Below, one piece after another: positions 32,960 through 45,556 of a stretch of DNA of 64,000 bases. Source of the DNA: Basidiobolus meristosporus CBS 931.73. Lineage: Eukaryota > Basidiobolomycota > Basidiobolomycetes > Basidiobolales > Basidiobolaceae. Location of the stretch: contig MCFE01000243.1 of NCBI GenBank assembly GCA_002104905.1, forward strand, positions 1 through 64,000. The letters are read 5' to 3'. Within the stretch, counting starts at the first letter, position 1; every line of letters begins with the position of its first letter. A program made the position numbers and the translations under genes. Under the pieces are notes generated by a model, which was given only the letters and a program-made list of their open reading frames with translations, was not told the DNA's origin and searched no databases.

Positions 32960-33194
32960 GGACTCATCAAGGCAGCAGCTCTGATGTATCAGATAGAGGG
33001 TAAGTGAATACCTCAAGGAATTAGAAGGTGAGATGCAGGAGGAAAAATATAGATCACCAGCAACTATTTTGAAAATGTGCCAGCATGCTCTACTGGATTC
33101 CTCACCACACCTTGCAACACCAATGCACTAGCACATGTCAGGCCAATATATACCAGCTTCCTTTGCCAGAGCACCATGAACCAAGTTGATGCAT
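32960..33194 (+). pseudogene. Harbinger partner-protein fragment
   Basis: Matches the middle of the 414-aa partner ORF (compare 35160-35400): SEYLKELEGEMQEEKYR-like text, then a region corresponding to the SSRQQLQSIRQR to LDSLPSLAT part. Only this piece is present, between a Gypsy LTR and a family D LTR fragment. Confidence 0.6.
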
Positions 33195-33244
33195 TGTAGT
33201 GGGGTACAGTGACACCCACTGACAGATGTGCTCATTAACATATT
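33195..33244. repeat. LTR family D, first 50 bases
   Basis: TGTAGTGGGGTACAGTGACA and onward matches, in reverse, the end at 44775 of the family D LTR. It is truncated by Harbinger copy 1, which begins at 33245. Confidence 0.55.
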
Positions 33245-33422
33245 AGACTTGTTCCATTGGATAGTGCCACATAGTACCAGATCAATCTGGCACTATAATT
33301 TCTACTATCATGCCAGTGGTAGGTTATAGTTACTGGTAATTTTACTCTATTTTACTTATGTTGCTCAGAGTAGTGCTTTCCTTGCTTTATCTACTCTTCA
33401 TAATGCTCCAGACACAATTCTC

Positions 33423-34275
33423 TCAGTGGATGTCTTCTGTGTTAATGTACTGTGCATTGATAAGTATCTTAACTATTTTACCTATTCTGCTGTTTTCTCC
33501 TACATATGACTTTCCTCTGTATTTACCTGCCAATATGCTGAATCTCTTCAGATATCCAAATGTATGCTCTACCCTCACTCTGAAATGATTAAATATCTCA
33601 TTGTAGAGCTTCTGCTTCCTGCTAAGCACACCATTCCTTGGCTTCCTATAAGCTGTAATACATCCTAATCTCTGACAATCCTCTCCTATATAAGCTAAGT
33701 CTGCCATACATTTCTCCCCTCTACTGAATTCTGATTGATTCTCTACCCAGAGTGCTTTGTCATGCTTACTTCCAGCACATGGCTCACTAAACCAGATGAT
33801 GCTACCCTCAATGTCAGACAGTTCCTGAAACTTCACACGGTGTGCCTTGTACTTGCCAGAATAAAAGTGGCTCTCCCCTCTAAAAGGTCTGTTAATCCTG
33901 ACTGAAAAGGTATCCAAAATACTCCTTATATGGAACCTGTTGCTGAGCACTCTGGGATATGGAAGTCTATTGGAGCTTCTAAACCTAGTACTCCAAGCTT
34001 GCTCTAAGTCATTCATACCCTCTGCAAGGTGGTTCTTCATTGCTGTCAGCTGAGAATGAAAGCTTCTAGGACTTTTGTTGCCATGGATGGTGGGATGAAA
34101 CTGTGTAGGGCAATAGTTCTTGTAATAGCAGAGAAGCTTAACAAGGGATTTCCTTCAGTAGATTGGGGTAGATGGACCACAGTGCTTGGTATAGATCTCC
34201 TCTAGCGTGTCAAAAGAAAATCCAGTGGTATTGATGGGATGGATGATAATAGACCATAAAGATGAGTAAGTCATA
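33423..34275 (-). pseudogene. Harbinger transposase (DDE_Tnp_4), copy 1
   Basis: The open part is 34040-33423 (205 codons). It keeps ILDTFSVRINRPFRG, then CMADLAYIGEDCQRLG and FRVRVEHTFGYLKRFS, which hold the three catalytic acidic positions of the DDE superfamily. The N-terminal third (34275-34041) is interrupted by a stop near 34156. The C-terminus ends early relative to copy 2 (INTEDIH against VHTRRHPL). Not likely active. Confidence 0.75.
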
Positions 34276-34632
34276 TTACAATTGGAAAGGATTGCGCTGA
34301 GATGATTTGATTCAATTTGGCACAATCAGCTTTATTTATCTGATTTTCCATGCATTATGATTAAATCTCCATCAATTGCCATCTATCCCATCATTATGTT
34401 GCAAAAATCATCCTCAAGCAGTGACTGGGTATTTTTATTGATGTTTTACTCTCAAGTCTATAATCAAACAGGAAATCTGCAATTGATGTGATCAGTCCCA
34501 TGTTAATGAGATCCAAGATGCATCATGCATAATATATGGAAAATTCAACAATCACATTAGCTTTCATATATATTTCATATAAGACCAGGTTGATGCCAAT
34601 ACACCACCGTATAAGTATCCAAATCCATCACT

Positions 34633-35527
34633 ATGGTCCCTATACCAAGTCTTAACTCATCTTTAGGTCAACCCAGACAAAACCCATCCCCCAGCTCACA
34701 AGCGCGGTCTGGACCGGAAAAGGCAATGTTGGATCTGCTTGTGTTCTTGCCAAATGATTTCAGTGTGGCCCAAGTGTCTATGATGAGCCTACATACAGAT
34801 ATTTGGGCACTACTCATTAATCTAACAGAACTAGATACCCTGGAGAGTCAACAGAGATGGAAGAACCTGAGTAGAAAGCTGTGGCATGAGTTCTACATCA
34901 AGATACCAGCAGATGTATGTAAGAAGATATATAACAAGACAAGTATTGAAATCAAGAATGAGCTGAGAGTGAGGGGATTTGATGAGGAAGCTGCACGGGA
35001 ACAATTTTGCATGTAACTTGCACAGTACAGGCTGGACACATCCGTTTGTGCCTCAACTTTGGGCACCAAAGATATTTTGAATGAGTTTTTGCCTCAAATG
35101 ATTAATGTATTACATGATATATTAGTAGAGCTAAGTGGCCTCCAAAAGCAATATACACAGGACTCATCCAGGCAACAGTTGCAAAGTATTAGACAGAGGA
35201 TAAGTGAATACCTTGAGGAATCAGAAGGTGAGCTTCAAGAGGAGGAATACTGGCCACAAGTGACATTGCTTAGAATGCGCCAGCATGCCTTGCTGGATTC
35301 CTTACCATCCCTTGCAACTTCAGCATGCTGGCGCACATCAGTCCAAACTATGCCAACACCCTTCTCAAGAGCACCCTGCATTGACTCAACATGTATTTGG
35401 TTAATGCGTGTGCTTCACAGCAAAACCACCAGAACCCGCCAAACTGCTCAAAAAGACACAAGTCTATTGGAGCAAGCCAAGTCGCGTCAACAAGCAGCAT
35501 CACATCAAACTCAGCCAAGGGCCATGC
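34633..35527 (+). pseudogene. Harbinger partner protein, copy 1
   Basis: Open from 34633 to a TAA at 35014, then again 35059-35544 in the same frame. It is collinear with the 414-aa ORF of copy 2 (MVPIPSLNSSL start, RKLWHEFYIKIPADVCKKIY). The residues lost are mainly those encoded with CpG in copy 2. Confidence 0.7.
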
Positions 35528-35861
35528 CTGTCATGATCACATGACATCCCTGGTCTCCAATCATCTAGCCAAATCAAGTCTGTGAAGAAACCCCAGTTCC
35601 TACTAGAAAGTTTTACTACATTCTAGCAACTTCTTGAAAGCTCCAAGTCAATGTTACACAACCGAACATTCTATGGAAGCTTCCCATTAGAGTTTATGTA
35701 GTCCCATGCCATATATGGTAGCTACATGACACGTGACCTAGTTGCATGATCAGCTGACCCCTGACATATCTTCATGTGATATTCCAGTCTGTTCTTTAGT
35801 ATATTCTATCTTGCCACACTTACGGTGCCTCACACCAGAACCCCATCAGTATTAGCCAATA
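35528..35861. other. unassigned repeat-like stretch
   Basis: It starts TGTCATGATCACATGACATC right where the Harbinger homology ends, which resembles an LTR end but has no second copy to prove it. It contains CCATATATGG at 35709-35718. Foldback element F3 interrupts it at 35862. No coding sequence seen. Confidence 0.35.
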
Positions 35862-36564
35862 TGTTTTGTTCCATTGGATAGTGCCACATTGAGCCATGAG
35901 TGCCTAGTGATGCCATAGTGTGCCAGGGAGGCCAAGTGGGCCTATACATGGCCACTGAGTGTGAAACATAGCTCTGCATCTTCATGCAAAGCAGCCCCTG
36001 TGTGTCACCCATTGTGCTGGAGAAAATCCATTTTTTGACCTTTTTTTTGGATCAACATTGTTCAGGATGTGTGAGAGCACAAAAGGAGCAAAGACATGCA
36101 TCTGATACCCAATACCCATGACACTCTGAATCTATCTCCTGTGACTTGTATCATGTCACAAAAATGCCTGACACTATAAGCGTTGTATATAGATTTTACT
36201 TTGGGGCTAATATTTAAATTTATTGCCTGATAGTACCAGTGGACCAAGATAGTGCCATCCATTTTTGTGACATGATAAAAGCTATAGGAGCTAGATTCAG
36301 AGTGCTGATAGCTTTGAGTACCAGATGAGTGTCTTCAATCTTTTTGTGCTCTTACACATCCTGCACAACATTGATCCAAAAAAAAGGTCAAAAATTGGAT
36401 TTTCTCTAGCACAATGGGTGAAACACAGGGGCTGCTCTGCATGAAGATGCAGAGCTATGTGTCACACTCTGTGGCCAAGTATAGGCTCACCTGGCTTCCT
36501 TGGCACACTATGGCATCATTTGACACTCATGGCTCAATGTGGAACTATCCTATGGAACAAGTCT
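35862..36564. mobile_element. foldback element F3
   Basis: About 703 bp with two inverted arms homologous to F2. The right end is GGAACAAGTCT (36554-36564). The left end has decayed (TGTTTTGTTCC). ATT follows the right end and ATA precedes the left, so the 3-bp duplication is imperfect. No ORF. Confidence 0.7.
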
Positions 36565-36769
36565 ATTATATCCCTTCTCCCTGCTGGATTCTATGCCCCC
36601 TTATAGGTACTCTCTGGCTCTTCTTGTTTTGAACTCTCTATTGAATGGTGTAAAAACAGGCATGTCACCAAGAGAAACCTGGTATACTTTAGTAAAATTA
36701 TCCTAATAAAAACTAGTTGCTTGTTGTTTTCAACCTAACCATTCATAACTAACTAATTAACCACACATT
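36565..36769. other. short repeat-derived stretch, no gene
   Basis: The first 90 bases match, in reverse, 42974-43063 (GGATTCTATGCCCCCTTATA against its inverse), so they are part of a dispersed repeat of unknown type. Bases 36655-36769 are AT-rich with nothing recognised. Confidence 0.4.
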
Positions 36770-37905
36770 TGGTCTGCTTAGCTTCCTGAAGCTAAAGGCA
36801 TAGGGGTTGCAGTATACACATCTGTCTTCAGTGCTTTCCAACTCTTCCTGGCTCTTCTCCAGGTGCCAGCTCATCATATCAATGAAAGACTAGACAGTAA
36901 TATTTGAAAAAATCAAAACAAGCAGCAACAGTAGATCAGCTTGTTAGAAGAGTGCCAGTATAGAAACAGAAGATATAAATGAATGCACCAGTTTGGCATT
37001 TGGCAAGAAGTAAGTGTAGTTCAATAGAAAAATAACTCAGAAAAGGTAGTAGTGAGTGACCTGGCAGTGATAAATGAGAAGGGGAAAAGTCCTCCCAAGC
37101 CATAGACATATCCTCCATAGAAGACACAGTAGAGATCACACAGAGAGACACAGCTGCAACATCAAGAACTTGAAAGACCATGACAATGCCTTCCATGGAG
37201 TTTTAGGGCAATAACAGGAACAATAAAGGGTTAAAACACTACTGCAAGAGCATTTCTCACAACAATGCACATGAATATTGCAAGAATTTATTGCAAAAAC
37301 TGGCAGAAGATGTGCTTTACCTTGCAGTGGCAGCTAAAGACCAGGACATATGGGAACCAGTGAATGAAGAGTGGCATAAAGCCAACAGGTTACAACTAAA
37401 GTCTTAGAAAGAAGGGAGTTTTAGCAGAAATACTTTTTGAGTGGTAGATTTTAATGGGGTTACTTGTTGAGTGTGGGGTGAAGTTTACTGTAAGTGTGGG
37501 GTATAGGGACTTGCATAAATCAATACAAATGGTAATTGAGGTAAAATTAAATTTTCAGCAGAAAAAATTAATTTGTGTTCATAAAGAGTAGGAGAATCAG
37601 TTGAGTCAGGAAGTAAGGAGGGTGAAAAAGAGGCAATAGCCAATCAATGTACATAGATGTAGGAGGTAACTGAGTTTCTGGAGCCAGAAAGGCATAGAAA
37701 TGGCTGAGGACTAATTGAAAGCCACTTATGTAATGTTGTGATGAAGAATTTTGATCAAGTTGATTGTGAAACCTGAGGTGTAATGTTTCCTAGACAGTCT
37801 TTGTACAGTGTCCAAATGCCATCAATACCTCCTAGTCATGGGATCTAAAAATGGTGACAGCCTTTTGACAGCATTGTCACAACTATGTTTTATAGGGACT
37901 GCCCA
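36770..37905 (+). mobile_element. Plavaka-type internal-deletion copy (copy d)
   Basis: It starts with a minus-strand piece of transposase C-terminus (36770-36900, same as 11690-11790). From about 36900 it continues with accessory-ORF sequence on the plus strand (DIWEPVNEEWHKA near 37350) and ends in the family terminus, TTATAGGG near 37897-37904. The two genes are brought together by deletion of most of the transposase. Decayed throughout. Confidence 0.55.
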
Positions 37906-38545
37906 TGATCCTTGTAATGCTCATTATATTATCTGCATGGTTCATGGCTGAGAGGCTTGTTACAATAGCCACATGGGTGTTTTTCTCTTCTCTTCCACTG
38001 TTGAGTCAAAGTAGTCTTGTCCATGGGCAAACAGCTTGACACTCAACAATGTAGCACTATTTTGTCACATTTTTTCAATACTCATGTGATATTAAGACAT
38101 TCTTGTATTTTAGATGTTGCATCTACATGAATGTAAAATTTGCTGATGACCCACCATAGTAAGCTTCATAAATAGAATTGTGGCACCACATACACCCATA
38201 TAAAACTATCTCCCCATTGGTTTGACTCACCTTCATATATATAGTGCAAAAAACAAAGCAAAATTGTCAGGTTCCCAAGCTAACTATACTGCTAATGGCA
38301 GTGGAAAGGCACTTCAACAACAGCATACTTTATAATCCTGTGCTACAGTTGGGGCTACATGCAGAATAGACCATGTTGACAGTGTGCCCACTGAAGGTAA
38401 TAAAGCAGACTCTGCCAGCTCATACCAAAGCTTTAATGAGGCAATTGGGTGCAGTGGTTAATAGGATAGGTGCTATGTACTAAAGAAATCAGGAAGTCGT
38501 TCAGAGATAGGATGAGAAGATATTAGACTTCTTCTATTACACCAT
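37906..38545. other. decayed stretch with a Plavaka fragment
   Basis: Bases 37935-38010 match 9590-9680 in reverse (GGCTGAGAGGCTTGTTACAA), so they are a piece of the Plavaka transposase start. The remainder shows no gene, RNA or repeat that I can identify. Confidence 0.4.
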
Positions 38546-39987
38546 GCATGGGTATGTATAATCTATGGTTGTTGATTTTAGTAACTGGACAAGGTGTTAT
38601 AGCTAGTTGATAATTCATCATTAATCTGCAAAACATATCAAATAGCTGCACTTATGTTCCATGTGACGTTCAAGTATACAGGGTGAACACTCATAGAGGT
38701 TCTCTTTCAGATGTGAGACAACCTTTATATTACTTACAGCAAAATCTTATATATCAATGGTGTGCAATGATCTGGTTTGGATTGCAAAAAAAGAATGTAT
38801 CAGTTGGATCATGACATATGATAGCAATTTGGTGCAATTGCATCATCTCTCCTAGTTTTTTTCTTACAGGGATTACTGCTGCTGCATTTAGCAGTAATTC
38901 ACTTTGCATACCTATACTACTTCCTTGTTGATCATCATCTTTGCTACTTGTGTACTTGTAGTTAGTCTTTTGCCTCCTGGTTGATGAGTGAATAAGCAGC
39001 TCTCCAAAAATAACTTGCTGATGGTCAGGTGTAATGGCATATGCAGTCACAAGATGATGCATTGACATGGCCCTTTTGCTGAGTCCAATGTGACACCACA
39101 TGTATATGTGACTTGGCCCACTCCAGTGGACTGGTGTCTAATCAATCTGTTTAGCAAGCTTTAAGAAATACACTCTACACCACATGCACCAACTTAATGT
39201 ATATTAACTTGGTGTGTAGCACTCTGGTGAAGGATGTTGGCATATGTTGGACCAACCTACACCAGCACACTTGTATTGCAACACTTGTTAAGGAATTTAG
39301 CAAGGTTTGATGGCACAATCTCAATGCAGTAGCCCATAGTATGTATTCTCCCCCTTGCAGCTCACCTTCTGATTCCTTAAGGTGCTCACTTACTCTCTGT
39401 CTGGTACTTTATAACCATTGCCTTTATGAGTGCTGTGTATATTGCTCTTGGAAGCAACTTGTCACTACAAATATAACATGCAGTACACCAGTCATTTGAG
39501 GCCAAAATTCATTTGATTATCCTTGGTTCCCACAGTTGAGGTGCAAAAAGACACATCTGGTCTGTACTATGCATATTACACCCATAATCACTTACATGCA
39601 GCTTCCTCCTTGAATTCCTTCACTCTCAGCTCATTCTTGATTTCATTACTTATCATTTGATCTGTCTTTTTATATATATCTGCAGCCAGCTTGATGTAAC
39701 ACATGCCACAGCATTCTACTAAAATTCTGCTATCTCTGTCAACTCTTTGAGGTAACCAGTACTGCTAGATTAGTGTGTGTTGCCTAAGTATCTATATTAA
39801 GGCTCATGATTGACACATTGGCTATACTAACATCAATTGGCAACAACTTGAATGGTTCCAACATTGACTTTTCTGGTCTGGACCATGCTTGTAAGCTGGG
39901 GGATTGCCTTGTTGATGTTATACTAAAGGTAAGTTGAGACCTGATATAGAGACCAAAGTGACAGATACAGATACCTATACTGTAGTC
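38546..39987 (-). pseudogene. Harbinger copy 3, partner-protein part
   Basis: Collinear with 46840-48360 of copy 2. The C-terminal part of the partner protein is readable at 39101-38754 (STRRQKTNYKYTSSKDDDQQ). The N-terminal part is near 39890-39600 with stops. Internal deletions remove the CpG-rich low-complexity part. It is cut at 39987 by the Plavaka terminus at 39988. No transposase remains. Confidence 0.65.
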
Positions 39988-41863
39988 CCTATAGGCAACA
40001 ATGGTGATGATTCTGTAAAATGACCATCACATAATTGAAGTCCTGTGACTGCATGCTATTGCTTGCTTCAAAACATTGTTCAAAGACCATCAAGAAGTAT
40101 TAGTACCCCAGAGCTCACAAAAATCTTAGTCAAAATTTCTCATTACAACTGTGCATAAGTGGGTTTTGATTGGGCCTCAGCAAACTCTCTCACTTTCTAA
40201 TTCCAGACACTGCATCACATTCTGCATTTGTGTACATGGATTGGCTATTGCCTCTTTTTCACACTTCTTACTTCCTGACTCTACTGATTCTCCTACTTTC
40301 CATGCACACAAATTAAATTCCTTCTATTTAAACTTCAGTTGTACCTCAATCACTAATTGTATTGACCTATACAAGTCCCAACACCCAATACCAACATTGA
40401 GCTCAACCCCACAGTCAGCATGTTGCCCCATTAAAAAACACCACTCAATTAGTTTTTCAGCAAAAATACTCTTTTTCCATGATTTTGGCAGTAATCCTAT
40501 GGCTTTATGCCACTGTTCATTTACTGGTTCCCCTACATCCTGGTCTTCAGCTGGCACTGAAAAGTCAAGCACATCACCTGCCAGTCTTTGCAATATATTT
40601 GTGCAATATTAATGTGCATTCTCTTGAGCACAGCTCTTGAGGAAGTGGTGCAACTACTTGCTGTGGCTGTTGTTGCCCCAGAACATTACTGTAGACATTG
40701 CAATCATCTTTTAAGTTCTTGACACTGTTGCTTTCTCTGTCAGTAGGATATGCACTCTGTTGACAATAGAGAATATGGAGGCAGAAGTATATAAATTGAC
40801 TTGCTCTGTAAACCCATCAATCTCACTGGGGTGTTGCTTAACTGGCTGCACTTTGCACTGTTGAGAAACAGTGTTTGTCTTGTTGGTATTTCTTCTTGAC
40901 CATGATGGCATCTAGTCTGTTTGGGGCTGATGGCTTTAATTGGGAAGAACTAGAGCTTTTCTCATACTTTCCTGTCTCTGGCTTGGGTACACTTTTTCAT
41001 CTTTGACTTTACCTTTATCACTGCCAAGTCTTTTACTGCTACATTGACTGAGTACTCCCAGTATTGTACTTTTTCTTCTTGATGATTGTTGCAGTGTTGA
41101 ATCTGCTGTTGCCAGCTTGTCCCTTGCTAGCATTCTCATGACAACATGTCATTCTTTGTGGCTTGTTTGAAATATTTAGTCCTGCTTGTAATAGGTTCCT
41201 GAGAAAGCTGCAGGCTTTTGCTACAGTTGAGTCCTTTGCTACTACAGTGACTGAGTGTCTGTTATGTTAAACCACATCTCTTCTTAAGAAATTCTGTGCT
41301 GATGCATCTGTTTTTGCTGGCTTGTCCCTTACTGCCACTCTTTTATCTATCTGACATTTCTTTGCTGCTTATTTGGAGCTTTCAGTCCTGCTTGTGACAT
41401 GCACTTGAGTAAACTGCTGGTTTTAGCCTAGGCATCCTCTTTCCTCAGACTTTGATAGTTTCTGCTATTCTTGAGATACTTTTCTGACATACCAATGCTG
41501 GCCCAAAATCCATTTGTCTACTGGAATCCGGATAATGCTCATGTAAGAGGTCAAGCATATTCTGCTTGACCTTAAGTTCCTGATGGTCCCATGGTATATC
41601 AGCCTAAAGGTGATGCTGTGATAAACTTCTAAGGGCTTCCTGAATATTTCCCCCCTCTTCAGCATTGCACTCAATGGCTTCACAGATCTTCAATATCATG
41701 TAACTCTTAGGCTTTGGTATAAACACCACAGCCTCTGTCTTCTATGCTGTGATAGGCTTTTCTGTGGGCTTTATCTTTGGGCATTATTGTGGTGTAGACT
41801 GTACAATGATCCCCTGCTGTTACATCAGGAAAAGGCAGAATTCTTGGCTGTGACATTTCATTT
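39988..41863 (-). mobile_element. Plavaka-type copy with accessory ORF only (copy e)
   Basis: The terminus CCCTATAGGCAACAATGG at 39988 is followed by subterminal sequence, then accessory-ORF pieces in several frames: 40593-40324 (DVGEPVNEQWHKAIGLLPKS), 40911-40711, 41139-40936 and 41683-41465. The order matches copy b through its N-terminal end (about 41840), confirming that the long accessory region is a conserved unit. It is cut by copy f at about 41864. Confidence 0.55.
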
Positions 41864-42965
41864 AACAACTATTTATGATGATATATTCAAAAGGCCATCA
41901 TCAATTAAAACCTTGTGACTAAGATGTACTCATCCAATCAGGACATTGTGCAAAAACTAACAAAAAGTACTCTCACTCCAGGTTTCACAAAACACTTGAT
42001 CAAAACTTTTCCTCACAATAATATATAAGTAACTTTAGATTTGTCCTCAGCCAATTTTCATATTTTCTGATTCCAGACACACATTCACTTCCAACATCTG
42101 TGTACATGGATTGGCTATTGCCTCTTTTTCACACTCCTTACTTCCTGAATCATTTGATTATCTTACTTTTTGTGCATACATATTGATTTACTTCCATTTA
42201 AGCTTCAGTTGTGCCTCAATTACCATTTGTATTGGCCTACACAAGTCACTATTCCCTACACAAATATTAAGCCAACCCCACACTCAACAAATAACTCCTT
42301 TAAAACTTACTAATCAATAAGTATATCCACCAAATCACCCTTTTCCCATGACTTTGGCTGGAACCCTACAGCTTTATGGCACTGTTCATTCACTGGTTAC
42401 TATTTGTCCAGGTCTTCAGCCACCACTCTAAGATCTAGCACCTCATCTGCCAGCTTTTACAATAAATCATTGCAATTTTCAAGTGCATATTCTTGATCTC
42501 TTCTCCTAAAGAAGTGCTGCAACCTCTTGGTGTGCCTATTGCTGTTCCAAAATTCCACTTTAGGCATAATGTTGGTCTTTTGAGTTCTTGACACTGTTGC
42601 CTTGTCTGTCAGTTGGATATCAACTTTGTCTACAACTGAGAATGTGGAGGCAATGGTAGATAAAGTGCTACCCTTTGCAAACTCATCTACCCCACTGGAG
42701 TGTAGCTCAACTGGCTGAACTTCCAGCTCTTTATACAATAGCTTTTGTCTTGTTGTTAATTATCTTGGCTATGAAGGGGCTATGGAAAAATATGCTAAGG
42801 ATACTTTATGGAGTCAAGTGAGCCCAGTAATCCATCTACTGGTGAATGATATGATGTTGTGGCTAGAGAAGTGGTGCATTTCTGCTAATATCAGTAATGG
42901 GGGCATTGAGGATTTACTACTCCTTCTTGCTAAAATCATCACAGGATGCAACTTATCATGTACAT
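41864..42965. mobile_element. Plavaka-type copy, accessory ORF fused to transposase piece (copy f)
   Basis: A decayed terminus (AACTATTTATGATGATAT) at about 41875 is followed by accessory ORF text on the minus strand (42738-42457, NSNRHTKRLQHFFRR). At about 42780 it joins plus-strand transposase sequence (42782-42965, KDTLWSQVSPVIHLLVND), the same segment as 10010-10175. This is another deletion derivative that keeps the divergent layout. Confidence 0.55.
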
Positions 42966-43259
42966 GATACAAGTGGACACCATTCAGTATGGAACTCACA
43001 CAAACAAGAGCCAGAGTGCACCTATAAGGGGGACTAGAATCCAGCAGGGAGAAGTAATATATTGCCCAAATACCCAGAAGTTCATTGCAGATATTCACAA
43101 GGTATTCATGGCAAAAGTGGTGGCAACCAAATAGATATTTGCAAGATATATATGTTTCCATCAATACAATGTTTATGGATACTTTGCAAACATGACACTG
43201 AAAAGCCATAAAGCTGAGGTAAGAGAAGTGGCCAATTGCAGTGGGTGTGCACATATATA
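42966..43259. other. dispersed repeat fragment, no gene
   Basis: Bases 42974-43063 are shared in reverse with 36568-36655. The rest reads as decayed sequence (NVYGYFANM resembles a Gypsy integrase zinc finger, NVYGHLG, so this may be a Gypsy linker remnant). No intact ORF. Confidence 0.35.
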
Positions 43260-43700
43260 GAGGTTATTAAGCAGGAGGCTATAGTATTTTTGGATTAAAA
43301 CTGTATGTGAAATACCCCAGGTGGTATTGGGTAAGCTAATAAAGAGTGCCAGTAAGGCACAAGCAGGCAAAAATAAATGCATCAGTGCAGCATTTTTTAA
43401 GGAAAAACCAAAGCACCACACAAGAAGCATTTGGTCAAAGTAGCAGTCAAAGACCTGGCAGTGATGAAGATAAGGGTAAGAAGTCTACCAAATCCAGAGA
43501 CAGGAAAGCATGAGAAAAAAGCTGCATTTTGCACCAATTAATGCCTTCATCCCAGAGCATGCTGAATCCCATAATAACCAACAAGAATTCCCAAGAAGAT
43601 AATTGTTATTTTCACCAGAGGTGGAGGTGCAGCCAGTAGAGCTACACTCCAGTGAGGTAACTTTCAAAGAAAGGCAATTGGTCTAGCATAGCCTTCACGT
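43260..43700 (+). pseudogene. Plavaka accessory ORF remnant, first part (copy g)
   Basis: Plus-strand remnant containing the region around KHHTRSIWSK and VAVKDLAVMK (compare VAVKDLAV at 8860 and 8655 on the minus strand), then VQPVELHSSEV and KERQLV. It is interrupted at 43701 by a family D LTR and resumes at 44776, where RVEIL continues the same order. Confidence 0.55.
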
Positions 43701-44775
43701 TGTGGTGGTGTGTAAGTCCAAGGGAGAGATACATCCAACACTTCTCAAGTGTTTTGTGTGTGGGGTGTTCACTGGGTGCAATAACCTCTGGCAAAAGCTT
43801 GCTATGAATACTTGGGTTCTGTCTCTAATCTTATGTGAAGGGGAACAAGGCCACAAGCTTGTCAAGGGAAGACTATTGAGCTACAATCCCCAACTTAGTT
43901 GGTGTCTTAACAAAAGCATGTGCTGGGTTCAGTGTCCTTTGAGATGACAATGTACTAAAGCTTCCAAAGTCAAAACAACTGTAAGCTCCACCAGCAGGGA
44001 CTTGATAAGAATGCAGCTGTGGTCAATAGTTACAAAGACAGAAAAGTATCTTTGCCTGTACAAGAGCAAACTTGGGAAAGAATCAAATATAATAAAAGAT
44101 ACCTACTCTGAGTATTCCTCACAAGTAGTGCCTCCAAGGTCAGTTGGCTGTCAGCTGTGGTTTCCTGGGAGTGTCCTGTGGTCTGCGGTTGGAAGTCCAG
44201 GTAGCAGCATGTAGCAGTGAGCACACTAATCAACAAGTTGGTATATTGATAAAAGGAATGATGATGTATTGTTGAGGGATAGCCTCCCTTATATACTTTT
44301 CTCACTGGCTAAGTGATTACTAAGCATGGTATTCCAGAAGGTTCCAGATATCAATAGAAATCTTAATGACATCAGAATGACCTAAGAATGTTCTAAGTAG
44401 GTGCTGGAAGGTTCTAAGAGGCACGGCACATCCAACCAATCAGGAATCAGTATTCTGAAACCTGTGTAACATAGGGATACCATATATGGTATGGAAATGG
44501 TAGGGACGGTGACATGGGTTGATCATGTGTCACAGGTACCTGTGCAGGTACTTGCCTAATATAGAAGCACTTATAGCTAGTAATCTTACATAGAGTGAGG
44601 GGTAACTTATGCAATAAGGTGAGCAGGTGTGATAGTCAACTGGCTTATGGGATAGTACTGATTGGGTAAGACAAATGGGATAAAACTAAAATAAGTGTAG
44701 TAGAGATATAGGGAAGTAGAAAATATGGGAATGAGCACATCTGTTGGTGGGTGCCACTGTCACCCCACTACAACA
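43701..44775 (-). repeat. solo LTR, family D, in Plavaka remnant
   Basis: About 1075 bp, TGTGGTGGTG to CCCACTACAACA, collinear with 3614-4681. A perfect CCATATATGG palindrome lies at 44480-44489. The host accessory-ORF sequence continues on both sides, which proves insertion, though no target duplication is visible. Confidence 0.7.
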
Positions 44776-45556
44776 TCCCCCACTGTAGACAGAGTAGAGA
44801 TCCTGTAGATAGACAAAATAACAACATGAGCAATTCAGAGGGCTATTACAATGCCTACAGTGAGGCTTCAAGACATTAATAGGCACACCTAGAGGCTGCA
44901 GCACTTCTTTAAGGGCAGTACTCAAGCAAATACACTTGAATATTGTAGGAGTATATTGCAAAGACTGGCAGATGAGGTGCTAGACTTTGTGGTGCTGGCT
45001 GAAGACCAGAGCATATTGGAGCCAGTAACTGGATAATGGCTTAAAGCTGTAGGGTTCTCACAAATGTTATGAAACAAAGACACTACATCAGATTTACTAA
45101 TTAAATGGTGGATTTTAATGGATTCACATGTTGAGTGTGGGGTTGGGCTGAATACTTGTGCCAGGTATAAGGGCCTGTATAGGACAGTATATTTGGCAAT
45201 TAAGCTAAAACAGAAGTTTCAGTGGAAATAAACCAATCTGTATGCATGAAAAGTAATACATTGTTAAAGTCAGGAAGTAAGGAATGTGAATATGAGGCAA
45301 TAGCCAATCAGTGTACACAAATGTATGAGGTATTTGAGTGTCCAGGATCAGAAAGTGAGAGAATTGGCAGAGAAGCAATTAAAAGCTACTGAGGTATTAT
45401 TGTGACAAAAAGTTTTGACCAAGTTCTTTGTGAAACCTGGGGTGCAATTCTTTCAACAGTCTTTCCACAATATCCTAACAGGCTTAATACCTCTTAGCCA
45501 TGGATTTTAAGCTTTATGATGGCCTTTTGATGGGATCATCATAATTATTTTTCCTA
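44776..45556 (+). mobile_element. Plavaka-type remnant, second part with terminus (copy g)
   Basis: Accessory ORF text continues (NTLEYCRSILQRLADEVLDF-like at about 44930-44990), then the subterminal region shared with copies a and d (for example GGCAATAGCCAATCAGTGTA near 45297). It ends near TTTTTCCTAGAG at about 45553, a decayed form of the TTTTTCATAGGG terminus. Confidence 0.55.

Larger units (their letters stand above)
33245..35527. mobile_element. PIF/Harbinger transposon copy 1, truncated
   Basis: The left terminus AGACTTGTTCCATTGG at 33245 is preceded by ATT. The transposase is on the minus strand (34275-33423) and the partner ORF on the plus strand (34633 to about 35527), so the layout is copy 2 inverted. 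Homology to copy 2 ends at about 35527 and the right terminus is missing. CpG sites of copy 2 are mostly TG or CA here. Confidence 0.75.
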
